Source of the DNA: Cyanobacteria bacterium FACHB-DQ100
GTDB taxonomy: Bacteria; Cyanobacteriota; Cyanobacteriia; Leptolyngbyales; Leptolyngbyaceae
Reading direction: 5' to 3'
Assembly (NCBI GenBank): GCA_014695195.1
Contig: JACJNW010000037.1
Coordinates: 62,001 to 126,000, forward strand
Length of the DNA stretch: 64,000 bases
In this document: positions 35,771 through 43,978 of the stretch, one piece after another
How the letters are laid out: every line of letters starts with the position of its first letter
Numbering within the stretch: the stretch's first letter is position 1
Notes under the pieces: generated by a model
Seen by the model: only the letters and a program-made list of their open reading frames with translations
Told to the model about the DNA's origin: nothing
The model's database searches: none
Program-made: the position numbers and the translations under genes

Positions 35771-35950
35771 TTAGAACGGAAGTAGATCCGCAAAGTGACA
35801 AGCCGTTCTAGTGGGCTTCACATACGCAGCATCACCCCAATCCGCCCTCGCTCTGAGTTGGCAGAGTCCATTCGAGTATTCACGGCATTGGGCGCAAGTT
35901 GAAGCTTTAGCGGTCGTCTGTGGTCTTTCGAGTGTCGTTTGATTTAACAT
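35771..35950 (-). CDS. Small cysteine-rich protein (59 aa)
   Basis: Read on the minus strand from the ATG at 35,950 to TAA at 35,771: MLNQTTLERPQTTAKASTC then AQCREYSNGLCQLRARADWG and a tail with PTRTACHFADLLPF. The cysteines at 19, 22, 30 and 51 (CxxC...C...CH) look like a zinc- or Fe-S-binding set. The ATG is in a tight gene string between two other small element genes. Family unknown. Confidence 0.6.
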   Translation of the reverse strand: MLNQTTLERPQTTAKASTCAQCREYSNGLCQLRARADWGDAAYVKPTRTACHFADLLPF

Positions 35951-36118
35951 TGGTTTGTCTCTTGTGTTTAGGGACTAAGGCAGTGCTTTAGATTGGTAGT
36001 CGGGGCACTGCCTTTTTGATTGGCTGATCTGCTTCCTCTCAGCCTGGTATCTTCGATACTCTGGCGAATCCTGTTCACCTGTCTCTTGAGCGGTTGTCTC
36101 TCCCCTCAACACTTACTA

Positions 36119-36195
36119 ATGTACACTAATAGTTTACAGTATGTCAACTATTAGTTTTTAGTTTATAGTAGAACTGTCAACTAATGGTTTACACT
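36119..36195. promoter_or_regulatory. Operator-like repeats upstream of the XRE regulator
   Basis: ACTAATAGTT (36,125-36,134) and AACTATTAGT (36,146-36,155) are perfect inverted halves. Related copies follow (TTAGTTTATAG near 36,159, and CTAATGGTTTACAC at 36,181). The position just before a helix-turn-helix gene suggests autoregulation. Confidence 0.6.
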
Positions 36196-36209
36196 TTGGA
36201 GTAAAGCAA

Positions 36210-36494
36210 ATGACAGCTAAACTGATGAGAATTCGACAGATTCGAGAGACGGAAGTATCAGGACTAGGAGAGCGTATCAAGCAAGCTCGATTAGATATCG
36301 CTGCAACTAAATCTCTAGAGGAAATCTGTAGAGAGGTCGGAGTATCCCGTACCTATTGGTACGACTTAGAGAAGGAAACTCTTAAAGGGACTTTAGCGAT
36401 CGAGAATTTGCGTAAGATTGAATCAGCGCTTGGGATCGATTTTGGGGTGAGTTTCGATGAACTGGCAGAAGCAGAGGTAAAAGCCAATGGCTGA
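36210..36494 (+). CDS. XRE-family helix-turn-helix regulator
   Basis: A 94-residue protein with an HTH at LGERIKQARLDIAATKSLEEI and CREVGVSRTYWYDLEKETLKG, matching XRE/Cro-type repressors. Its promoter region has inverted and repeated TTAGT elements, so it probably controls itself and the next two genes. Its stop overlaps the start of the following gene by 8 bases. It may act as the lysis-lysogeny-like or copy-number regulator of the element. Confidence 0.8.
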   Translation: MTAKLMRIRQIRETEVSGLGERIKQARLDIAATKSLEEICREVGVSRTYWYDLEKETLKGTLAIENLRKIESALGIDFGVSFDELAEAEVKANG

Positions 36495-36789
36495 ATCATT
36501 CGAGAAGCAAACGCTTAAAACGTTGGTTGAACTACTTGCCAGTATGAGAGACAACGATCAGCGCAATTTTGATCGGGTCACAGCTTCAATCGACACGCTG
36601 ACGCTAAATATCTCGCAACTGGCAGCGCAACAGAGATCTACGGCTGCAAATATCGAAAGTCTCACCCAAGCTATTCGAGAGCAGAGTCAATCGATCAATA
36701 ATCACTTACTGGTAGCTCAGTCGCAATCTGCCAATATTGCAGAGTTAACAAAACTTGCGACCGCTCTAGCAGCTCGTAGTAGTCAGTAG
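36487..36789 (+). CDS. Coiled-coil protein of the XRE operon (100 aa)
   Basis: Predicted long helix with heptads through FDRVTASIDTLTLNISQLAA and AANIESLTQAIREQSQSINN, ending in LTKLATALAARSSQ. It overlaps the XRE gene by 8 bases. A degraded homologue (LTKLATTLASHNR end) is fused to a group II intron fragment at 51,884-51,970. This indicates that the gene family has moved to other sites. Function unknown. Confidence 0.65.
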   Translation: MAESFEKQTLKTLVELLASMRDNDQRNFDRVTASIDTLTLNISQLAAQQRSTAANIESLTQAIREQSQSINNHLLVAQSQSANIAELTKLATALAARSSQ

Positions 36790-36801
36790 GAGGTGAACCA
36801 A

Positions 36802-37080
36802 ATGAATGAAGAATTAAACAAACGTATTCAAGGGTTTTTGGATGCTTTTGAAGGTGTTTTTGATGTTGATTGGGATTACACAAAAAACCTCATCTTAGAC
36901 GAAGATTTTATTGATCCCAGTGGGACTTTTATTAACCCTTTTCCAGGTGAACATTTTACGGGCGGTAAAGGCGACAATTGGGGTAATCGTTCAAGTTTAT
37001 TGAGCGCATACCGTGAGCTTAAAGCTTTTGCTACAAGCGAAGGCATCTACGATCCTGATGCTGCACCGTGGAATCAATGA
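36802..37080 (+). CDS. Acidic protein of unknown function (92 aa)
   Basis: The ATG at 36,802 is preceded by a strong AGGAGG ribosome binding site; a GTG at 36,793 is in frame but inside that site. Product MNEELNKRIQGFLDAFEGVF, then YTKNLILDEDFIDPSGTFIN and a C-terminal FATSEGIYDPDAAPWNQ. It is highly acidic, typical of DNA-mimic or anti-defence proteins, but no family is recognised. Third gene of the XRE operon. Confidence 0.65.
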   Translation: MNEELNKRIQGFLDAFEGVFDVDWDYTKNLILDEDFIDPSGTFINPFPGEHFTGGKGDNWGNRSSLLSAYRELKAFATSEGIYDPDAAPWNQ

Positions 37081-37128
37081 CTCTGTAGAACCATACCCCT
37101 AGACCGCTCTGAAGCACACCCAAAAGAA

Positions 37129-37157
37129 AACCTCCTTAGATTTGCTCTAGGGAGGTT
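37129..37157. terminator. Terminator after the XRE operon
   Basis: AACCTCC and GGAGGTT arms with inner TTAGA/TCTAG pairing, then CTTTAGTTT. Confidence 0.75.
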
Positions 37158-37181
37158 CTTTAGTTTCTGCCACCGTCTTAT

Positions 37182-37613
37182 TTATTTTTCTTGCTGATTT
37201 TGATTTTCTTCATGCCTATCGATCACAGTCTCAAAAATCCTCCGAAGCTTTTCTTCTTTAGAGTACCGATGAGAAGTTCTGTCCACACATAAACGCAGCC
37301 CCTCATCTGAGACTTTGGATAGGACAACCAGATCTAACCAAGAAAAACCGTTCTCATCTTCTGTTTTATGCTCAAATGTTTTTGCACCTGGATATTTGGT
37401 TTTCAAAAGCTCTACAATTTCTTGCTCTCGGTTCTGAAGTGTCTTAAACCCGTTTTCATAAATCGCTCTATAGTGTTCGACTTGTTCTTTAAGGTCTATG
37501 TATCGATTGACGGTTTCTAAATCCTCAGCATCTAAGGAAACGCAATTGTTACCGCTTTCGTTTTGCTTTGGAGTCCCTTCTATCGAATCCTCATTAGAAT
37601 CCTCTACTGTCAT
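37182..37613 (-). CDS. Element protein of unknown function (143 aa)
   Basis: An acidic N terminus (MTVEDSNEDSIEGTPKQNES) leads into a helical region VNRYIDLKEQVEHYRAIYEN and a short domain with GFSWLDLVVLSK. C terminus basic/polar (YSKEEKLRRIFETVIDRHEE). No motif recognised. Single gene between two terminator-like spacers. Confidence 0.55.
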   Translation of the reverse strand: MTVEDSNEDSIEGTPKQNESGNNCVSLDAEDLETVNRYIDLKEQVEHYRAIYENGFKTLQNREQEIVELLKTKYPGAKTFEHKTEDENGFSWLDLVVLSKVSDEGLRLCVDRTSHRYSKEEKLRRIFETVIDRHEENQNQQEK

Positions 37614-37724
37614 TGCTTCAGACCTCCTTTAGTTCGCTCTCAGGATAGTCCGATCATCTGTTCTCTAGCCACAGTAAAGCTAATGTGCAATTTCTAACGC
37701 TTAGCGGGTGATCTTGTCCTAGAC

Positions 37725-38111
37725 TCAAAGACGAGCTTTCACAACAAAAACGGTACATTCCGTCACCTGGAAATGTCCGATAGTCAAACCTCTTTTCATA
37801 TCCTTATATGATTTGGCAAATAGTTCAGGAGTAGGTACAAAATAACGATGTACATGAATCACTTTTAAGTATTCATCAGCATCATTTAGACATCTCTCCA
37901 TAAAATCTGTGTCTAATTCACCACCGGCTGTAGCGGTGAACTTTTCAATATCAATCTCATTCCAGTTTATTTGTAAGGTAGATCCAATCTCAGGAACTTC
38001 ACCATAGAACTTACCATATCCACTAGCCTCCCCCGGAACGTTATTTTTCAGAAGAAATGCAAAAAATCTAGCCTCGTCATCAACTAACGAGATCTGGCAA
38101 AGCGTAGCCAT
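37725..38111 (-). CDS. Element protein of unknown function (128 aa)
   Basis: Product begins MATLCQISLVDDEARFFAFL and contains YGKFYGEVPEIGSTLQINW, ADEYLKVIHVHRYFVPTPEL and a C-terminal strand GLTIGHFQVTECTVFVVKAR. It looks like a compact alpha/beta domain. No family is recognised. Confidence 0.55.
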   Translation of the reverse strand: MATLCQISLVDDEARFFAFLLKNNVPGEASGYGKFYGEVPEIGSTLQINWNEIDIEKFTATAGGELDTDFMERCLNDADEYLKVIHVHRYFVPTPELFAKSYKDMKRGLTIGHFQVTECTVFVVKARL

Positions 38112-38248
38112 ACCTTAACACCCTAATCCCTTTTCTTAGCTGTTCATCACAATAAGGTTGATCAGTGTATTAACGCTACAGTACTGGCAAAGTAAAAACC
38201 CTAACGGTTATTCGCTAGGGTTTGCTGTTGTTTGAGGCTTTAGGCTTG

Positions 38249-38527
38249 TTAAGCCCATTCATCATCTGGGATTGGTGTTTCATCCTCTGCCGTCTCTTCA
38301 GTGGGTTGTGTTGGCTCTGAAGACTGAGCAGAAGAACTGTCTACAGTGTTTGGTTTGGGTGAGCCGAATATTGAAGGTCTACCTTCCCGATACTCTGCAT
38401 AGAGGGCTAAAGCGTTTAGAACCGTAGCGGGAAAGTCGTCTCTAAGCTCTGGCGCTGCTTTCCAAACACGCTCGATCAAAGCGGCTAATCTCTCGGTTAC
38501 TCTTAAGCGAATCGTAGGACTAGGCAT
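38249..38527 (-). CDS. parR: ParR-like partition adaptor
   Basis: A 92-residue protein with an N-terminal ribbon-helix-helix-like part (MPSPTIRLRVTERLAALIER) followed by an acidic, disordered tail with TEETAEDETPIPDDEWA. It directly follows parM with one overlapping base (TAATG), the usual order of type II plasmid partition operons, where ParR binds the centromere and caps ParM filaments. No sequence family is certain; the call rests on size, fold pattern and position. Confidence 0.7.
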   Translation of the reverse strand: MPSPTIRLRVTERLAALIERVWKAAPELRDDFPATVLNALALYAEYREGRPSIFGSPKPNTVDSSSAQSSEPTQPTEETAEDETPIPDDEWA

Positions 38528-39573
38528 TAGTTAAGACCTCCATTGATGCGGATCAATTGTTGCATCACTAGGCAGGTTTGAAAGTCAGGCTGATCGAACA
38601 CTTCGATTGAATGCTTCTCACCCCATTTAGAAAGCTGTTCATCCGACAAAGTTAGACGCATCAGTGCGGCTCCCCCTCCTACCAGTGCGATTCTAGAAGT
38701 CTGTTCATCCTCACTCGAAAATCGAATCTCAGTACGAACCGCCAGCGCTGCATCTTCGATCCGAGTCTTCAGCACCTTTAGATGATTCTTAAGCAATGGC
38801 TTTAGGTCAATCTTTCGTAATTCGGTAACACCCTCGCTTAGTTTTGCGCTCAGACGCTCTACGCTTGGGGGTGCTGATGCGCCAGAGTCTTTCACTTTGG
38901 CTAGGAATGCAGGATCGTTTAAGAGGGATTTTAATACCAGATTGCAACCTCCCTGATCGCCTCCCATTAATGGCACGTTCACAACTTCACCAGATCGGTT
39001 TCTGTATGCGGCAAGGATCGTACCGAAACCGATATCGATCAGACCGTTGAATTCTGAAACCGATTTAAGAAGTACCGCACCTTCAAACTCAGTCCGAATC
39101 GAATCAAACGCGATTCTATAGCTCTTTCCTTTGACGGTGAAACCATCTGAAAGCGGTTTTACTTCTGCTTGAATCTGCTTGCTTAGGGTATCACTGGCGA
39201 ATGGAGAGGAGACGATTAGAGAGCAACTCAAATCACTAGATAGAATCTGCCCTTCTGCAATCTTTTGGATCACTTGTGCAATTGCAACCGATAGATCCTT
39301 TACCTTGTCACCTTGGCTTAAAGGAGTGCTGACACTGCCCACAGTCATCGAAATCGCATCGTCACCGCACACATAAGCGGACTTACCAATCTGAATCATT
39401 CCGTTTGCTTCTACCCTGCGGATCACGCTCGGAATTTTGAACGGTTCCAAGGGGACACCATTTACACTCACTGCCACCTTTGTTCCAGAGTTGCCACGGT
39501 CGATCGCTAGGAGCAGGTGATCAGGAGTGGTCTGATTCACTTTGATCGGGTTTTGTTCAGTCGTCAAAATCAT
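38527..39573 (-). CDS. parM: ParM-like actin-family ATPase for plasmid segregation
   Basis: The ATG at 39,573 follows AAAGAGG and gives a 348-residue protein. Actin-fold motifs are LLLAIDRGNSGTKVAVSVNG (phosphate 1), GLIDIGFGTILAAYRNRSGE (phosphate 2) and SRIALVGGGAALM (adenosine). ParM filaments push plasmid copies apart. Its presence, together with ParR and iterated repeats upstream, shows that the element is or recently was a low-copy plasmid. Upstream open codons to 39,648 are less likely. Confidence 0.82.
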   Translation of the reverse strand: MILTTEQNPIKVNQTTPDHLLLAIDRGNSGTKVAVSVNGVPLEPFKIPSVIRRVEANGMIQIGKSAYVCGDDAISMTVGSVSTPLSQGDKVKDLSVAIAQVIQKIAEGQILSSDLSCSLIVSSPFASDTLSKQIQAEVKPLSDGFTVKGKSYRIAFDSIRTEFEGAVLLKSVSEFNGLIDIGFGTILAAYRNRSGEVVNVPLMGGDQGGCNLVLKSLLNDPAFLAKVKDSGASAPPSVERLSAKLSEGVTELRKIDLKPLLKNHLKVLKTRIEDAALAVRTEIRFSSEDEQTSRIALVGGGAALMRLTLSDEQLSKWGEKHSIEVFDQPDFQTCLVMQQLIRINGGLN

Positions 39574-39609
39574 CGTTTTTACCTCTTTGTGGAATTGTTT
39601 GTTTTTGTG

Positions 39610-39679
39610 GGCTGTTTGTAGGCTTTGCATAGGTCTATTGTAGCACAACGCAAAACTTGATGCAGGCTGTTTGTAGGCT
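39610..39679. repeat. Twin 15-mers GGCTGTTTGTAGGCT
   Basis: Two identical copies at 39,610-39,624 and 39,665-39,679, 55 bases apart, just upstream of parM. Good candidates for ParR sites or operator sites of the partition operon. Confidence 0.7.
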
Positions 39680-39806
39680 ATTTGTTCACAACAAAACCAT
39701 CTAAAAACACTCTAGAAACCTCAAGAAATGCCATAGTTTTCTATTGCTTAATCGATAGAATAAGCCTTATCTTCTAACATTAATTAGAGGTATTTATAGA
39801 AGCCTA

Positions 39807-39935
39807 AAGACATCAAAGACACTAAAGACAAAATCTAAAGACAAAGACAAAAGACAAGCCAGAGACACGAAAGACACTGTCTTTAGCCTGTCTTTAGGGG
39901 TTCGGGAAGTTGTCTTTTTTGTCTTTTTGTCTTCA
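39807..39935. repeat. Iterated AAAGACA / TGTCTTT array, candidate centromere or origin
   Basis: About seven AAAGACA copies in one orientation (39,807-39,877) meet four or five TGTCTTT copies in the opposite orientation (39,878-39,935), with a dyad at the turning point. It lies 230 bases upstream of parM and directly after the 3' end of the 121-aa gene. Iterated heptamers next to parM fit a parC centromere or iteron origin. Confidence 0.7.
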
Positions 39936-39945
39936 GCGTTTGTTG

Positions 39946-40311
39946 TTAATTGTTGGATGAAAGCTCTAACATCCTGCTAAACATTTGAATTTCGCTTGAA
40001 TAACTCTCTAAATATTCACAAACGACATAAGGGCAGTCTTTACGCGATTTGGATCGGTAGCGTGTCGGAAACTGCATAATTTCGCCTCTCACGCGCCAGA
40101 GATGACCATTCCAAGGGAAGCACTCACCCTTAGACGGTCTGGTGTTGAATCCAAGCAAAAATTGTCCTTGCGTATTGGCTAAGTCGATCGCGCTCATTTG
40201 ATTCGCGATTGCATCTGGCAACTGAAACGAGCAGAGAATCCATAAGCGAGGTTGCTTGACCGTGACGCGATTGTGAACGCGAGCCTTATGCACTGCTTCT
40301 GAGAAATCCAT
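39946..40311 (-). CDS. Element protein of unknown function (121 aa)
   Basis: Product begins MDFSEAVHKARVHNRVTVKQ and reads RLWILCSFQLPDAIANQM, GQFLLGFNTRPSKGECFPWN and a basic FPTRYRSKSRKDCPYV. It could be a small beta-barrel. It is the last gene of the ATPase operon, 50 bases after the ATPase stop with a hairpin between. Confidence 0.55.
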   Translation of the reverse strand: MDFSEAVHKARVHNRVTVKQPRLWILCSFQLPDAIANQMSAIDLANTQGQFLLGFNTRPSKGECFPWNGHLWRVRGEIMQFPTRYRSKSRKDCPYVVCEYLESYSSEIQMFSRMLELSSNN

Positions 40312-40335
40312 TGTTTGATCCTTTGATATGGCTAA

Positions 40336-40356
40336 AGGGAAGCGGTAAACTTCCCT
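40336..40356. terminator. Hairpin between ATPase and 121-aa gene
   Basis: AGGGAAG and CTTCCCT arms around CGGTAAA, followed by AGTTTTT on the plus strand. It may attenuate readthrough. Confidence 0.5.
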
Positions 40357-40361
40357 AGTTT

Positions 40362-42119
40362 TTAGAAGTCGTAATCTGCGATTGAATACTTACCGTCAGC
40401 CTCAGAAAGGATCTGAGCTTTCACAAGCGAATCGAGTAAATCCTTTATCCTGTCGGTTGTGAACCTTGAATCATCCTTGAGCTTGCGAATGCTTTGCTTC
40501 ACATCATTCGGCTTGAATGATTTATCCGATCTAGCTGCCATCCAATCAACGATCCGTGTCGCAAGTTCCACTGATTGAGGCTTCCACTGTGGGAAAGTCT
40601 CAGTAATCATCGTGCGATAGGAAGTCACTTCATCAGCCGTATCTGAATCAATATCAAGCTGTGGTTCTGCGCTAGGAGCGTTATAAAGCCGCTCTAAGTC
40701 TTGAGCAGTTGCAATCGGTTTGTGTTCGATAATCTCGCTCGGCGTTGCTTCTGATGCCAGAGAAACCAGTTGCGAGATGTCAGCAACCTTGCCGTCAATC
40801 AAACAGGGTCGATCGTACTTTGAGATATCAAGCGCCCATTCTTTAGATTGAGCCTCAGCAAAGCCTTTGAGATAGACGTAACTCAAGTTATCTCGTAGAC
40901 TGCCTTCTCCCTCGATTCCGAGCGTTTTAACCTCTGATCCTTGAGCAAGTAGAATCAGCCTGATCTTGCTCGTTCTACCTGCTCGGATGATGAACTTTAG
41001 ATCCTTGACGACATCCAAACCTAAATCCTTGCATCCAGAAACGAAGGTCGGTACTTCATCCAGGATCACGTTGACGGGCATGAAATCATCCTTGCCAGTT
41101 CGATTCATTTGGTCTTCACGCTGCTTAACCAACGTTGTCAAACCTTCGAGATTTGCCGCGATCGCGTGGAAGTCATATGGCAACCCGATCACCTGCATTC
41201 CGATGAAATCCTTCGGTTTCTTTTTAGGAGTGATCACCAGCGTTGATCCATTCAAGAACCGACCCAACCGCTCTGCTAGATAAGATTTACCTGCGCCAGT
41301 CTTGCCCAATAGAAACAAATGTGGGTAATCGTCGTAATGGGTGTTTAACAAGTTCCAATCGAATAGCTTTGATTCTGGTGACGCGATAGGCAAGACGAAA
41401 GGCTGATCCGCTTGCTTCTGCGCTGGAGTGTCGATCGCTGCTAGTTGAGTATTGGGTGAGGGTTGATATTTTGGAGTCTCTACTCTGGGTGCGGTTGGTT
41501 CTGTTGACTGATAGAGCGTATCAAACGTGAAATCCTGTGTCTCTGCCACGATCGAGCGTCCTAAGTTTTCCGCTTCGATTTTTGCTTTTACGATTTGCTC
41601 AAACGTCCGCACGATATCGTGATCGAGTTCGCTAGACATCCCCAGAGATGCCCGTTGCTGATACTGATGAGTGAATGCGCCTAGTAAATCGTCGTAACAC
41701 TCGATCAGCGCTTCTTTAGGCATTCCACGCTTAGCCAGCGCATATATAAGTTTGAGTAGTTCTGGGCACGATTTGAGCAATAAGTATTCTGCTTCTCGGA
41801 TGCTTTGCTCCTGTGCGGATTGCTGAGCGATGAAATAGTTATAAACGGCAGCCGCAATCGGTAGAATTGCCGTAAGTCCAATCCCCACGGTTGCAGCCGT
41901 AGCCAATCCAGCACCCGCGCCAATAAAAGCGCTCATGTATGCAACGTTTTTACTATTTGCAGCAGTGCGATCGAGATCTCGCACCCACGGTCTAAGATTT
42001 TGCACCGCATCTTCTGATGACATCCCCAACTCTAAAACCATGTGACCTAACACTGATTCATCCTTGTCTGGGTAGGTCCGATCGGCTGCATTCTTGCCGT
42101 AACGCGATAAACTTGACAT
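40362..42119 (-). CDS. FtsK/HerA/TraD-like DNA-translocase ATPase with membrane hairpin
   Basis: A 585-residue ATPase. Residues 60-100 (YMSAFIGAGAGLATAATVGIG then ILPIAAAVYNYFIA) form a membrane hairpin, then a linker rich in Pro/Gln, then the RecA-like core: Walker A GKTGAGKS at 272-279, Walker B VNVILDEVPTF at about 349-359, and an Arg-finger-like RAGRTSKIRL. A C-terminal winged-helix-like region ends the protein (VKQSIRKLKDD, IKDLLDSLVKAQILS). The design suits a coupling protein or DNA pump in conjugation, element partition or packaging. It is preceded by four membrane or small genes. Confidence 0.75.
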   Translation of the reverse strand: MSSLSRYGKNAADRTYPDKDESVLGHMVLELGMSSEDAVQNLRPWVRDLDRTAANSKNVAYMSAFIGAGAGLATAATVGIGLTAILPIAAAVYNYFIAQQSAQEQSIREAEYLLLKSCPELLKLIYALAKRGMPKEALIECYDDLLGAFTHQYQQRASLGMSSELDHDIVRTFEQIVKAKIEAENLGRSIVAETQDFTFDTLYQSTEPTAPRVETPKYQPSPNTQLAAIDTPAQKQADQPFVLPIASPESKLFDWNLLNTHYDDYPHLFLLGKTGAGKSYLAERLGRFLNGSTLVITPKKKPKDFIGMQVIGLPYDFHAIAANLEGLTTLVKQREDQMNRTGKDDFMPVNVILDEVPTFVSGCKDLGLDVVKDLKFIIRAGRTSKIRLILLAQGSEVKTLGIEGEGSLRDNLSYVYLKGFAEAQSKEWALDISKYDRPCLIDGKVADISQLVSLASEATPSEIIEHKPIATAQDLERLYNAPSAEPQLDIDSDTADEVTSYRTMITETFPQWKPQSVELATRIVDWMAARSDKSFKPNDVKQSIRKLKDDSRFTTDRIKDLLDSLVKAQILSEADGKYSIADYDF

Positions 42120-42145
42120 CGTTCTTGCACCTCATTGGTAAGGAC

Positions 42146-42188
42146 AAAAGCGCGATCACACTCTTTGCTGGACTGAGATCGCGCTTTT
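42146..42188. terminator. Strong hairpin between ATPase and the membrane gene
   Basis: AAAAGCGCGATC and GATCGCGCTTTT give a 12-bp stem around 19 bases, with T runs on both sides. It lies in the spacer of two minus-strand genes, so it may act as an attenuator. Confidence 0.65.
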
Positions 42189-42195
42189 TGGTTGA

Positions 42196-42972
42196 TTATT
42201 TCGATTCAGCCTGAGAACGTAAAATACGTTTCTGAATCCGGTACTTCTGCGATTCCTTTGCTGTCAGGCGTTTCTTTTGGGCTTGATTACCGAAGCGATA
42301 ACCCAACTCACAGCCGACGATCGCCATTGCAGCCGCAATCAAACCGGGGATCGATAGAACACCATTAACGACTAGCGGGAAAGTTGCAAAGGCTAGTGCA
42401 GCCTCCAGGAAGTACATCACGTAGCGCGTGGTTTCAGATTCCCGTTGCGATTTATCGTGTGCGGTTCTAGCCCATTGCTTAGCTTTCGGTAGCAGCGTCG
42501 GACTGTCTGAAGTTTCCTTCGGATTAACGAAACGCTGTAACCCTAGCTTGAATGCAAGCGCGTCAGCCAGATCAGGATCAAGCTTGTAAACCAATGGCTC
42601 GATCTCCTTCCACTGGATGAACAAGCCGATCGCGCATCCGGTAATGATTCCGACTCCTGTACCAATGGGAATTCCTGCCATATCAAGCGCTTGGCTCATC
42701 ACTGGTACAACCCATCGGGCGTATCCATACATCGAGACGGCGACAGACAAACCAGCGAAGCTGTAACCCGCAATCATCCACAAGTTCTTATCTAAGGCAA
42801 AGTGCATCATCCCCTGCGCCAGATCGCCCACATGAGACAAAATCGATGCTCTCGGATGCTTCTCTCCTTTGTCGTCAAATCTCTTGAATTGGGGCTTGTT
42901 TCGGTCAAATTCGCGATCGCCTGTGATGACTTCTGGCTTGATCGGTCGATCAGAATTTCTCTGTGTTTTCAT
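42196..42972 (-). CDS. Multi-spanning membrane protein of the ATPase operon (258 aa)
   Basis: At least four membrane stretches are predicted (LWMIAGYSFAGLSVAVSMYG, IGTGVGIITGCAIGLFI, VMYFLEAALAFATFPLVV and LIAAAMAIVGCELGYRF). N terminus is charged (MKTQRNSDRPIKPEVITGDR) and C terminus basic. Its ATG overlaps the stop of the 144-aa gene by 4 bases. It is likely the membrane anchor for the ATPase, but no family is recognised. Confidence 0.65.
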   Translation of the reverse strand: MKTQRNSDRPIKPEVITGDREFDRNKPQFKRFDDKGEKHPRASILSHVGDLAQGMMHFALDKNLWMIAGYSFAGLSVAVSMYGYARWVVPVMSQALDMAGIPIGTGVGIITGCAIGLFIQWKEIEPLVYKLDPDLADALAFKLGLQRFVNPKETSDSPTLLPKAKQWARTAHDKSQRESETTRYVMYFLEAALAFATFPLVVNGVLSIPGLIAAAMAIVGCELGYRFGNQAQKKRLTAKESQKYRIQKRILRSQAESK

Positions 42973-43403
42973 CGAATTAATCCTCTCTGGCGTAAAACTT
43001 GGTTAACTTTCTCGATCGGTGCTTGTCGGATGTCTGAAATAGTTCCAGCTTCATCGACGATCGCTGTGTAGCCTGATTTGCTGCAAAGTGCTGTGTTTGC
43101 GGGTAACAGTCGTTTACTCTGGCGGTTGGTCGGATCGTAGAAGGCGTTACCACCCTCTACCAGTGGGAATCGCTCATCAACTAAAAGGCATCGTTCAGCC
43201 CGTTTAAGCGCGATTCGTTCATCTCTAGTAGCTTGTTCAGCAGAGCGATTAATCGACTGTTCAGCCTGCTCTGTACGTTGTCTCTGTGATTGCTCTGCCT
43301 GCTGTTTGGTATTTAGCTCCAAAGCGATCGGGACAATACAGACCGCACAAACGACAATGGAGCATATCGGACGGTAGCGAGGGTGAACGTTTAGAAAACT
43401 CAT
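42969..43403 (-). CDS. Membrane-anchored protein (144 aa)
   Basis: An N-terminal membrane anchor (ICSIVVCAVCIVPIALELN) is followed by a Gln/Arg-rich coiled coil (KQQAEQSQRQRTEQAEQSIN) and a small domain (LLVDERFPLVEGGNAFYD, TALCSKSGYTAIVDEAG). Overlaps both neighbours by ATGA. The layout resembles an accessory of a secretion or DNA-transfer machine, unrecognised by sequence. Confidence 0.6.
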   Translation of the reverse strand: MSFLNVHPRYRPICSIVVCAVCIVPIALELNTKQQAEQSQRQRTEQAEQSINRSAEQATRDERIALKRAERCLLVDERFPLVEGGNAFYDPTNRQSKRLLPANTALCSKSGYTAIVDEAGTISDIRQAPIEKVNQVLRQRGLIR

Positions 43404-43543
43404 TTTCTCTGTGCCTCCTGCCAGAATTGCTGAGCGCTTCTAGACAGCACATAGGCGATTGATGGAACGTTCGGAATCATCCAGAGAATTGCTAGGGCAA
43501 TCGACACCCATCCGATGAAGCTCGATTTTTGTTCTGGGGTCAT
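43400..43543 (-). CDS. Small membrane protein (47 aa)
   Basis: From the ATG at 43,543: MTPEQKSSFIGWVSIALAIL then WMIPNVPSIAYVLSRSAQQF. One to two membrane segments. The ATG overlaps the end of the 116-aa gene and its stop overlaps the start of the 144-aa gene. Confidence 0.55.
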   Translation of the reverse strand: MTPEQKSSFIGWVSIALAILWMIPNVPSIAYVLSRSAQQFWQEAQRK

Positions 43544-43890
43544 TGCAGATAAACCCCTTCCTTCAATTGCTGAATCAGCGCATTCATCAAATCCAAGCAT
43601 TCTTCAGAAGAGATGCCATGCTGTGCTAGAAGCTCGATCGCGCTCCATGCGTCGCCATCGTTAGGAATTGAAGCTGATTCGTCGATATGCTCCTGCAAGC
43701 AAATCTCGTCTCCGTCTTGCTCCTGCGAGATAGTGTCGGAGTATTGCCAATCGCAAAGCTGTAAGAGCATTCCGAACTTCTCAGAAGCTGTGAGGATTTG
43801 CAGGCGATCTCCGTATTCCTCAATTAATGCTTTGAGTGCTGATTGATTCGATGTGCCGTAATAGCTGATCAGGCTGTGCTTTGTTGCCAT
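43540..43890 (-). CDS. Element protein of unknown function (116 aa)
   Basis: An all-helical, acidic product (MATKHSLISYYGTSNQSALK, then GDEICLQEHIDESASIPND, SAIELLAQHGISSEECLDLM). No family is recognised. Coupled by ATGA overlap to the small membrane protein that follows. Confidence 0.6.
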   Translation of the reverse strand: MATKHSLISYYGTSNQSALKALIEEYGDRLQILTASEKFGMLLQLCDWQYSDTISQEQDGDEICLQEHIDESASIPNDGDAWSAIELLAQHGISSEECLDLMNALIQQLKEGVYLQ

Positions 43891-43978
43891 AATTGAAAAA
43901 TCCTCAAATGATTTGCGTTGTTTGTGGGTGAGTGCCGTCCGATGATTGCGAGTCTGGGGACGGCATTTGATTTAACGC

